Positions 12,001-24,000 of a DNA stretch of 64,000 bases are shown in pieces (the stretch's first letter is position 1; every line of letters starts with the position of its first letter). Source of the stretch: Streptomyces tsukubensis (GTDB lineage: Bacteria; Actinomycetota; Actinomycetes; Streptomycetales; Streptomycetaceae). The notes beneath the pieces were generated by a model. It was not told the origin of the DNA and did no database searches. It was given only the letters and a program-made list of their open reading frames with translations. The DNA lies in NCBI RefSeq assembly GCF_009296025.1, contig NZ_CP045178.1:4836001-4900000 (forward strand). The letters are read 5' to 3'. The translations under genes were made by a program, and so were the position numbers.

Positions 12001-15000
12001 GAACTCCTCGCCGCCGACCGCGCGTTGATGAAGTACGGACCGCATGTCCCGGTCCTCCTGAACATGACGGGGGAGGACTGGTCCGTCCAGCGGGCGACAC
12101 AGCGGATCTCCGACCGGCTCGCCCGGTCGGTGTGGTGGGCGAAGGTGCCCGTGGACCTCTCGGGGACGGGAGACAGCGGACTGCCGGTGCTCACCCTGCA
12201 CGACGACCCGACCGGGCGGAACGCGGCCACGATCGACGCCTGGGAGATAACGGACCCGCGAGCCGGCTACGCCACGGGGAACTCGCTGTCGGTCCCGCCC
12301 CCCGTGTCCCGCTCCGCGAACCCCCAGCCGTCCCGGGGCCGCCCCGGGGTGACCTCCGAGGCGACCTCCGAGGCCGCTCTGCCGGATGCCTCGCTCGCCC
12401 CGTTCGACCAGGCACGCGCCGAGGTCCGTGCCGCCCTGGGCCCGGATGTGTCGCTGGCGAGTGTCTACGCGACGGACGTCTTCGAGTCGGACTCCGATAC
12501 GGAGGAGAACGAGGTCGAGGGCTCCGTGGCCGGGAGGTCCGTGTCCGAGGGCTCCGTGTCCGAGGGCTCCGAATCCGGAAGCTCCCTGGCCGAGGGGTCG
12601 GTGTTCGACGGCTCCGTGTCCGACGGCTACGAGACCGAGGACACCGAGACCGGCGACACCGACATCGAGGGGGCCGGCGAGCGGGACGCGCCCGGAGCGA
12701 CGGTGAAGCCGCGTACGACGGTGGCATCGCGCACGACGGCGGAGCCGCGCACGACGGTGGAACCGGGTGCGGTCACGGAGTCGGGTGCGACGAGTCAGCC
12801 GCAGGCGCGTGCGGAGGAGGCCGAGCCGGACGCGGCGGAGTCCGAGCCGGACGAGCCCGCCTCCTCCACCGCCTCCGCCGTGTCCCGGCCGTCCACCCCC
12901 GTGGCCAACTCCCCGGCCAGGCCCCCGGTACACACCCGCCCGGTGAGTGAGGCGACTGCCTCGTCGTCGGCGGGGCGCGCGGCGGCGGGCCCGGCGCCGG
13001 TGACCTATGTGTCCTTCCCGCCCCGGGGGGCGACCCTGCCGATGAGGGACAGGGCCACCGTCAGGAACCTGGTCAGCCAGGTGGCCGCGCTCGGCATGCG
13101 GGCACGGGAGTTGAGGCTGCCCCTGCCGCCGGTCACCATCCGTACCTACGACGAGGTCACCCCCGGACGGCAGCCCCTGGAGGGGCCGCGCGCCCGCGAG
13201 GTGTACGACGAGTTCACCCGCGGGCTGAGCGAGGAGCTGAGCTGGCTGCAGCGGAACCTGCCCCCGGGCCGGCCGCGGCTGCGGGCCGAGCACTTCGGGA
13301 TCGCCGTGAAACCCCGCAAGGGGAACGCGGCGCCGACGGTCGTGCCGGCCGGCGGATCGACCAGGACGCCGACACGGGCCCAGGGCAGCGTGCACGTCTC
13401 CCTCCCGCCGCGCCTGGAGTTCATGGAGGGACTGGACGCGCTGCGGCGCCGGGACACGAGGCTGCGCGAGGGAGATTTCGACCTGGCGGCGCTCGCGCGT
13501 CAGGTACTGCACCTGGACGAGGCGGCACGCGTGGACGACGCGGTGCGCGCCGACCTGTTCGACCTGGTCGAGCGCGCGAGGGCGGCGGGCTTCGGGCACA
13601 GCGTGGCGGCGTTCGGCGCGTTCCACCTTCAGGAGCTGGGCGTCCTCGCGGCCGACAGGGAGCGGCATCTCGCGGTGGACGGCGCCAGGGTTCCCGGGCT
13701 GAACTGGACATCGGAGAAGGTCAGGAACCTGGAGCTGGGCGCTTTCCGTATCCGCCGGGCACGGGAGGACGGCAGCCTCAGCTCTCCCGTCTCGCTGCCG
13801 ACCTCGCCGACGCACACCCCGCCCTACGTGGTGGCGGCGGACGAGGGGCGTCACGACAGGGTGTCGGTGCGGCTGCCCGACGATTCGTCGCGCGAGTTGG
13901 ACATCGAGGAGTTCGTCGAGCTGGTGGCGGCGGACGTGAGGAGGGCCGGCCTCCCGCGGGGCACGGAGATCGTGCTGGCCTTCCCGTTCGCCGGTGACCG
14001 CACCTTGAAGCTGCCGCGACTGCTGGCCGACAGGACGGGCCTGACGGTGTGGGCGCACAGCGGCGTGGCCACGCTGGCCGACGCCGAGGACGGCAAGAGC
14101 CGCATCCAGGTGACACACCGGCACCTGAAGCAACAGGGTGACTGGGTCCCGAACCCTCCAGGGATGGCGCCGGGCCCCGACCCGGAGGACCCGAGGGACT
14201 GGAGCCTCCGGGTCTTCACCCGGGCGATCATCAGCGCGTTCACCGGGAAGCAGATCGGCCGAGGGCTCCACAAGGAGACCGCGGTCACGCTGGAGGACCA
14301 CGGCCGCCACCTCGACCGGATGACGACGTACGTCCACCACAACCCGGCGACCGGCAAGAACTCGGTGGAGCACGCCATGCCGAACCCGGAACCGGGTCCG
14401 GGCGAGCCGCCCTTCGGTGACCCGTACTTCCTCGACGCCCACGCGGTACCGGGCGCGGTCCAGGTGACGTTGGACGACGGCAGTCGGGAGAGGGTGAAGA
14501 TCCGCCCGTTCTTCCAGTGGCTCGGGCGGCGCATGAGTTTCTCCACACGTCCCGTGCGGGACTGGCTCGACCTGGTGCTCTGCTACAGCGGGTCCGCCCC
14601 TGACGGCTCCGTGCGGCCCCTCGCGCCGGGCAATTCCTTCTCCGGCTCCTTCGTCGCCGACCCCCTCGCCGTCATCAGCCTGGGTCAGGAGGCCGCCAAC
14701 ACAACCGGGCGGGTCACCCGGGTCTCCTACCTGAAGCAGAGCACGAACCGGCGTCGGGCGGGGAAGTACGTGCGGGGGCTGTACCGGGACGCTCAGGGCC
14801 GGTTGGCATGGTGGGACATCTACCGCCCGGAGCCCTCCGAGGCGGAGCTCGACCGTTTGGCGAGGGTCGTCGGCTGGCACACCGGCACCGACGACCCGGC
14901 GGACGACGTGCGGCTCAGGACGCTGCGTGCGGTGCGGGCGCTGCGGCTGGTGTTCGGATATCAGGCGGAGTTCGAGCCCGACCACGAGGAGCTGATGCGC

Positions 15001-18000
15001 GGGATCGCCGCGCTGGACGACATGTGGCGGACCGACGGCCGGTTCGACAAACTGGGCCCGTTCACGATGGACCTGCTGTGGCGCGTGGTGGCGGCGCACC
15101 CGGCCGGTGAATCCGAGGACCAGGGCGTGGCGGCCCTCCGGGCGGTCCTGACCGAGGCACGGGCGGCGGCCCCCGGTACACGGCTGGAGGACTTCGTGTC
15201 ACTCCCCGCCGTTGACGAGGCCCTGGTGTGGGCCGGGCAGCAGGACATGGATGTCACTGCCGCCCGCGTCCTCAAGCTGTCCGGTCCCGAGGAGACGGGA
15301 GACGCCGAGCGGTCGCGGATGTTCTGGGCGCGGGTCAAGACGGCCGAGGCACTGGCCACACCCGGCGTCGACATCGGCCGGACCACCGCGAGGCTGCTGC
15401 ACCTGTCCGCCGAGACCACCGACGACACCACCCTCCACGACACCATGCGCGACCTCAGCACCATGGTCTTCGCCGAGGGGCGCGAGGTGACCAGCCCGGA
15501 CGTCATGGGCGCCAGGCACCTGGAGACCATGGGCGCCCTGACCGAGGAGACAGCTCTGCGCACGGTGCGGGGCACACAGAAGGGCGGCGGGCGCGACTTC
15601 ACCGGCGGAGCGAAACCGTCGAGGGTGGATCTCTCGCAGGTCCACACCCCCGACGGACTGCAAGAGGCCCCCTGGCTTGAGGACGACAACGGCGAGGGCC
15701 TGCCCACCCCCTACCTGGTCCGTGCCGAACTCGACTACACCGACCCGGACTTCGCCTTCCTGAACCTGGACGGGGACATGGAAAGGGTCCGCGTCGGTGA
15801 GCTGGTCGAGCTGCTGGCTCACGACCCCCGGCTGCACGGGCAGGGACTGAACACCTCGGTGATCCTCGCGATGTCGGGCCTGGGCCTTTTGGCACCCGAC
15901 CTGGCCCAGCAGGTCGCCCAGCGGCTGGGGCGGTCCGTGTGGTGGACCGACTTCCGGGTGAGCACGTCGGAGAAGGGTGACAGCGGCCACCCGGTGGTCA
16001 CGCTGCACGCCGACCCCGGCACCGGGTCTCCGCAGGACGACGGCTGGCAGGTGGCGCAGCCGGCCGACCCCCACCCGTCGGAGGAACTGCCGCGTCCCGG
16101 CGGCCCCTTCTTCGAACGATCCGGCGATCCCGTCACGGACGAGGGCGAGGGCGGCGACCCCGTACCGGCGACCGGGGAGGCCGCAGAGCACACGGCCGGA
16201 GAGGCCCTGGACGCTCCTGCCCGGTCCGCCGAGCCCATCACGCCCACCACGGGGACAGGTGACCGCCACGCGCCGCGGGACGACGGTGGCCCGCGTGCCG
16301 AGGCCCGCACCAGGAGCCGGGCCCGGAAGCCGGCCAAGTCCTCGTCCGGGCAGCCCATGCCAGGTGTGGGCGCGGCCGGTGCTGCCACGCGGCTGCCGAT
16401 ACGTCCGGTCAGCGAGCCGGTGGGCAGCGCGCCGCTGCCCGAGCTGCCGAAGGCGACCCCGGTGCCCGTCGTCCGCCAGGGACGGACGTCCGCCGGGAGC
16501 GGCGCCGACCCCATCGGCGGCCTGGCGGTGGCGGTGGCCAGGAGCGGGCTGCGCAACCACGCGCTGAACGTGTCCCTTCCCGAGATCACTGTCGTCGGAC
16601 ACGGCGAGGACGGTGCGCGCGGCAGCGGAACGAGGACCGCGCAGCCGACCGGGGACCAGGACACGCGGTCGACGCGTGAGGAGTTCGTACGGCGGCTGGA
16701 CGCGGAACTGCGGGCGGCGCAGCGGAGGCTGCCCGAGGGCGAGCGGCGGCTGACCGCTGCGGACTTCACGATCACCCGGCGCGAGCGGACGGCCCCCACG
16801 GAACCGACGCGGGTCTCCGAGCACGAGCGCGTACGCGCCGCCCGGCGCAGGGGACCGGCCTCCGGTGAGGGCCGGCTCCGGGCGACCCTTGAGATCACGC
16901 AGCGGCCGGACGCGACGGCGGTCGAGTTCCTGGACGTACTGCGGGCCGGGGACCGGCGGCTGGACGGGAAGCCGCTCGACGTGGCCGCGCTCACTCGGCA
17001 GGTGCTGCACCTGGGCGAGGGCGCCGTGGTGGACGCGGCGGCGCGCCGTAACTTCTTCGGCCTGGTCGAACGGGCACGGGCGGCGGGCAGGAACCGCGGC
17101 TTCGCGGCGCTGGCCGCCTTCCACCTGGAGGAACGGGGTCTGCTCGCCGCGGACAGGAAACGGCACCTCACCCGGGACGGGAAACGCGCACCGGGCCTCA
17201 ACTGGACCGCGAACGAGGTCGTCGCGCTGGACACCGCGAGCGGCTACGCGCTGAAGGACGACGAGAAGGGGGCCGTGGACCGGACCGGGCCGCACCCCTT
17301 CCCGTGGAGCAAGGGACCGCGCCCGTACGTGGTGGCGGCCGAGGGACGGTTCGACCGGGTGCTGCTGCGGTTGCCCGACGACTCCGAGGTGGAGGTGGGC
17401 ATCGAGGAGCTGGTCGAGCTGGTGGCCGCCGACGTGGCCAGGCAGTCACTGCCGGCCGGCACCGGCATCGTGCTGGCGTTCCCGTTCGCCGGTGACGGGT
17501 GGCTCGACCTGCCGAGGCTGCTGGCCGACCGGACCGGGACGACGGTGTGGTCGCACATCGGCGAAGTGGCCCTCACCGAGCAGCCCGACTCCACCACCAC
17601 CATGGACGAGGTGTTCAGGCTCGGCGCGGCGGCCGGTACCTGGCTGCCCACACCGCCAGGACTGGGCCTCGACCCGCGCGACGGCGACCCGCTCGCCGAG
17701 TTCCGCGATGTGCGGACGCAGGCCATCGTCAGCAAGCGGACCGGCAGGCAGATCGGACGCTCCTCGCACAATCTCGCGGATCTGGTCGAGAACGAGTTCG
17801 AGGAGGGCAGCCGGCACCTGGACCAGATCACGACCTTTGTGCACCTGCATCCCCTGAGCGGCGTCGTTTCGCCGAGCCACCCGCTGGAGGGACCGGGCGA
17901 CGCGGCCGACGCCTTCTACGAGGACACGCACGGCAACCTGGGCCATGTGGGACTCGCCAACCTGGACGGCTCCACCCGGAAGATGTCCGAGCAGAGCTCC

Positions 18001-21000
18001 ATGCGCCGCTGGTACCGGCGGATGAGCGTGCTCGTCAACCCGAAGCGCTGGCTCGACATCGGCGCGTGCATGGGGGCGAACCAGGACGACATGGCGCTGC
18101 CCGCCAGGAAGCGGATGTACTCCCACATGGAGGGGGTCTTCGTCGCCGACCCGCTCAAGTACGTCCCGTACGGTCAGCGCGCGGCCAACGCCGCCCGCCT
18201 CCCCGTGCGAGCGGCGACCCGCGCCCAGGTGACCGACCAGCTGGACGGCAGTTACACCCGGGGTCTCCTGAGCGACGCGTGGGGGCGGCACGCCCGATGG
18301 GTGTACTACCTTCCGGAGCCCGAGGACGCGGAGCTGGACCTGCTGGCCGCCCAGGTGGGCTGGCACACGGGCAGGGGCGGGGCGAGCGCCGAGGTCAGGG
18401 AGCGGACACTGCGTGCGGTGCGGGCGCTGCGGCTGACCTTCGGCTGGAACGTGGAGCAGGAGTACAGCGCCACCGGCGGCCGGTCGGCCGAGTCCGGCTA
18501 TCTCGGTCTGCTGCGCGGGGTGGCGGCCCTCGACGACATGTGGCGGGCCGACAGCCGGTTCGCGGGGCTCGGCCCGCTCACCATGGACCTTCTGCGGCGC
18601 GTGGTCGAGACCCGCCCCGAGGGCGGGAAGGGCGCCCGCCAGGCCGCCTACGCCGAGGTGCTCGGCAAGGCGAGGACGGCGGCGCCCGGCACCCGGCTCG
18701 CCGACTTCGTGACACTCCCCGCCGTGGACGAGGCCGTGGCCTGGACGAAGCGGGCGGACCTCGACCGGGCGGCCGTCGACGCTCTGCTCCTGGGCTCCAC
18801 GGACCAGGTGGGGACGGAACAGCGGTCGCGGATGTTCTGGGCCAGGGTCAAGGCCGAGGAGGTGCTCGCCGCGCCCGGCCTGGACTTCGACCAGCTCGTC
18901 GCGAGGGTGCTGCACCGGCCCCTCACTCCGGGCATCGGGGCCAACGCCGGGATGCGCCGGGAGCTGTGGTCGGTCTTCACCACCGCCTTCGCGGCAGGCC
19001 GCGCGGGGTCGGACCCGGCGGTGGCCGCCGCGCACTACCTGGAGCGGCTCGACGCACTGGACCTCGACTCCGTCATGGAGACGACCCGGGGCGCCGACAC
19101 GGGTGCCGGACGGGACTTCGGCCCGTGGCCGGGCCCCTACCTGGTCGACCTGGACCAGATCAGGACGCCCGCGGGCCTGGCGGACGTCACGTGGGAGAGC
19201 TGGACCTACGCGGGCACCGAGAAGCCGCACCCGTACCTGATCCGGACCGCCCTCGATCCGCAGGACCCGGAAATGGTCGAGGTGGCCATCAAGAACAACA
19301 CCTACAGGACCCGCCTCGACTCCTACCTGGAACTGCTGCTCGCCGACCACACCCTGATGGAGGACGAGAACCTTCCGGTCCTGCTGGTACTGGAGCAGGG
19401 CCTGCTCACTCCCGAGCTGGCGCAGCGGATCGCCGACCGGTTGGCCAGGACCGTGTTCTGGACGAGCGTGCCCGCGGACCTGTCAGGGACCAACGACAAG
19501 GGCCAGGCCGTACTCACCCTCAAGGACGGCCCCTCGGGAACGCCCGCTCCCTCGGCCGCCGCCATCCGGAAGACGGAGCCCGTCTCACCCGCCGCCCCGG
19601 GGGAGTCCCGGCTGGACGTACCGCCTCCGGTGCCCCGCTCCACCGGGCGCGAGGAGACCGTCCGCTCCACCGGGCGCGAGGAGACCGTCCGCTCCACCGG
19701 GCGCACGGCCGTCCCCGCCACCGAGCCGAAGGCCGTACTCTCCGCCGAGCGCGCCGCCGTCCGCGCCGCCCTGGGCCCGGTCTCCGCGGCGGACGTCTTC
19801 GCCGCGGACGTGTTCGACGACGACACGGACATCGACACGGACACCGACACCGAGGCCGCTACGGGCACCGGCACCGAGGCCGTCACGCGGAACGGCACCG
19901 AGGCTCACGCGTCCGAGGCCGGAGCCCCCGTACGGGTGAAGGACAGGGCCGGGGACAGGTCCAGCGACCGGGCGTCACTCTCGTCCGAGGCGTCCGCCAC
20001 GTCGGACGAGGGCACGTCGACGGAGTCGGAGCCCGACAGCCCGTCGGAGGTCTCCGACGACGAGACGTTCTTCGCCTCCGGCGACGAGATCTCTTTCTCC
20101 TTCGCCTCCGACGACGAACTTTCCTCCGACTCCGACTCCGACTCCGACTCCGACGACGAGACGGACGCCACGCGGCCGGTGTCCTGGGAACCCGATGTCG
20201 CTCGGCCCGCTTCGGAGGAGCCCGCACCGGATCAGGTGCCCTCCGGGCCGGGCGCTCGGGCCGACGCGGCCGGCCGGCGGCTGTTCCGGGGGCCCGGGAC
20301 GGACAGCTCCTCCGACGAGTCCGACGAGTCCGACGACTCCGACGACTCCGACGACTCCGACGCGCCCGAGTCGGCCATGAGGCGGACCCCGGGCCCGCGC
20401 GGGGTGTACACCCTGCCGGTGCGCGGGCAGCTCCCCGCGTCACCGGATCGTGCGCTTGTGGAGTGGCTGGACGAGCTGCGGGAGGAGGACCCGAAGCTGT
20501 CGAACGAGAGCCCCGCCGATCTGGCGCGCAGGGTGCTGCACCTGGACAGGACGGAGGCAGTGGACGACGAGGTGCGCGCCGAGCTGTACGCGCTCGCCGG
20601 GCGGGCACGGGCGGCGGGCCCCGTGGCCGGAGTGGGCGCGCTGGCCGCCTTCCACCTTCGGGAACTGGGCCTGCTCGCGGCCGACAGGAAGCGCCACTTC
20701 ACGGTGGGCGGCAAGCGCGTTCCCGGACTGAACTGGACGGGTAAGGAGGTCAGGCAGCTGAGCCTCGACACCGTCGCGGTGACCAAGGAGCGGAAGAACG
20801 GCAGCCTCGACGCACAGCGTCCGGTCCGGGCCCGCTGGCCGAAGAGCACTCTTCCCTACGTGGTCGCGGCGGACGAGGGCCGTCACGACATGGTGGTGGT
20901 GCGGCTGCCTGACGGTTCGTCGCTCGAAGTGGACATCGAGGAGTTCGTCGAGCTGGTCGCGGCGGACGTGCGGGACGCGGGGCTCCCTCGGGGGACGGCG

Positions 21001-24000
21001 ATCGTGCTGGCGTTCCCGTTCGCCGGTGACCGTCTGCTGAGCCTGCCGCGCAAGCTGGCCGACCTGACCGGGCTGACGGTCTGGGCGCACAGCGGCGTGG
21101 CCAAGCTCGCCGACCGTGACGGTGGCGCGAGCGGTCTTGAGCTGACCTACCCCTTCGGCAAGCCCCAGGGCGACTGGATCGAAAGCCCGCCAGGGCTGGC
21201 GCCCGACCCCGATGACGAGGTCGACGAGGACCTGGAGGGCTGGTCCCCCCGGATGCTGACCCGGGCGATCATCAGCGCACTCACCGGCAAGCAGATCGGC
21301 CGCAGCGCGCACACCGACGAGGAGCTGGCCGACTGGGTGGAGGACCACGGCCGTCATCTGGACCGGATGAAGACGTACGTACACATCAACCCCGCCTCGT
21401 GGACCAAGTCGGCGGAGCAGCCGATCCCGGAGCCGGTACCGGGGCCGGACGAAGAGCCGCTGGGCGACCCGTACTACCTCGACATGCACGGAATCCTCGG
21501 GTACGGCAAGTTCCCGATGGAGAACGGCAGGTCGAGGCAGGAGCCGCACACCGGCGTGGTCGGTTGGCTCAAGCGGCGCATGAGCCTGGCGTCGCGCCCC
21601 GCGCGGGACTGGCTGGACCTGGTGTTCTGCTACAGCGGCTCTCCCGACGACAGCGCTCTGCCCAGATCCGGATCGACGCCCGCCTCGCCGGGCGCCTTCG
21701 TCGCCGACCCGCTCTCCGAGGTCTCCCTGGGACAGCTCGCCGCCAACGGCACCCGAAGGCTCACCCGCTCCTCCTACCTCCCCCAGGCGACGCACGGCCC
21801 GTACGACAACGGCAAGTACCGTCGCGAGCTGGCCACCGACGCCCAGGGCCGGCGGGGATGGTGGGAGATCAGCCGTCCTGAGCCCCTGGCCGCCGAGCTC
21901 GACCGGCTGGCGAAGGTCATCGGCATGCGGACCGGCTCGGACCGGACGGCCGAGCAGGTGCGGGAGCGGACGCTGCGGCTCGTACGGGCGCTGCGGTTGA
22001 CGTTCGGTTACCGGGCGGAGTTCGAGCCGGACCACGAGGAGTTGCTGAGCGGCGTCGCGGCGCTGGAGAGGATGTGGCACGCCGACGGCCGGTTCACGGC
22101 CCTCGGACCGTTCACGATGGACCTGTTCCGGCGCGTGGTGGCGGCGCACCCCGACGGCGGGACGGACCCGGACAAGGCGGCCTTCCGTGCGGTGCTCGCC
22201 GCGGCCCGGAGCGCCGCGCCGGGTACGCGACTGCGCGACTTCGTACGACTCCCCGCCCTGGACGAGGCGCTGGCCTGGGCGCGTGACGTGGATCTGGAGG
22301 AGGAGGCCGCACGCGCCCTCCAACTGTCCTCCTCGAACGACGTCACCGACGTGCAGCGGTCGCGCATGTTCTGGGCGCGGGTCAAGACGGTCGAGGCACT
22401 GACCGCCCCGGGTGTGGACCTGGACCGGGTCACCGCCCAGGTCCTGCACCTGGACGAGGAGACCACGGACGACGAGGACGCGCACGCGTTCCTGTGGTCG
22501 TTCTACACCTGGGTCTTCGCCAGGAGGGGCGAGGTCACGGGTGCTGACCTGGTGGCCGCCCAGCACCTGGAGACCGTGGGAGCCCTGGGTTCTTCCACGA
22601 CGCTCACGACCTCCATGGACGGAGAGGCGGAAAAGGGGCGGGACTTCACGGACGCGCCCGTACCGGCGAAGCTGGAACTGTCACGGATCCGCACCCCCGA
22701 CGGGTTGGCCGAGGCACCTTGGGCCAAGGACGGTGCGGACAGCCCCGCCCCCTACCTGGTCAGGGTCAAACTGGACGAGCGGTACCCGGGCTCCGTCATA
22801 GCGACCATCGACGACACGGAAGCCAGGGTCACGCTCGGAGAGCTGGCGGAGCTGCTGGCCAATGACCGTGTGCTCCAGAAGCAGGGGCTGTCCACGCCCC
22901 TCGCCCTCGCCACCAATCTCGGGCGCCTGGCCCCCGACCTGTCCGACACGCTCTCCCGGCGGCTCGGGCGGAAGGTGTGGTGGACCGACTTCCCCGTGGA
23001 CATGTCCGGGAAGGACGACACCGGGACCGCGGTACTCACGCTGCACCCCGACCCCGACACGGGGGCGCGCCCGCAGGACACCGGATGGAAGCTGACGGAG
23101 CCGGTCGATCCCGCGGCCGAAACCACCCTCCCGCGGTCCGCAGGACCGCTGCTGACCCGATCCGGCAGGGCCGCGGAGGGAACCCGCGCCACGGACAGGG
23201 ACCGTCAGGACCTGGCCAGGCACGGCGGTGAGGTGACCGACACCACGGTGGCCCACACCACGGTGCCCGGCACCACTTCGGCCCGGACCGAGCTGTCCGG
23301 CACCACGCCCTCAAGCACCACTCCGGCCGACCCGACGAGGCCCGTCCCGGACGACGGGTCCGGCGAGCGTCTCGCGGCCAACCCGGACCCGGACCCGGAT
23401 TCCGACCCGGACTCCGACTCCGACTTCTACTCCGACTTCTACTCCGACGCGGGATCCGACCGGGACTCGGACGCCGGGTCGGACTCCGACTCCGACGCCG
23501 GATATGACACAGCCTCCGACTCCGGCTACGAGACCGGCTCCGACGAGGGTGACTTCTCCCCCATCGTCGACGACTTCGGCCGGGGCCACCGCGGGCTCCA
23601 GGGCTCGGTACACGTCATGCCGTTCTCGGACGAGACGCTGAAGTGGCTGCACGTCGCCCTGGGCCGCGCCGTCCACCACCAGGCGGGCCTGGCCGAGCCG
23701 GCGGCCAGGGGCGAGCAGACGGATGACGCCCTCGGTGAGCCGGACCTGGAGGCGCAGACGATCGACGCCGAGGAGCTGGCCGCGCTGGGAAGGCAGGTGT
23801 CCGAAGCGTACGAGGGCTCCTCGCTGCTCGAAGATCTGCCGTACGTGCTGAGCGGCAAGGGCATGGTCCGCACGGTGACCTACCGGGGCCGCGAGTACCG
23901 GATCTCGGCACGGCTCAGCCTCTCGGACGCCACGCCCGCACCCACGATGGCGTCCGAGGTGTCCGAGGGACGCAAGGTCCACATCGAGGAGCGGAACAGG

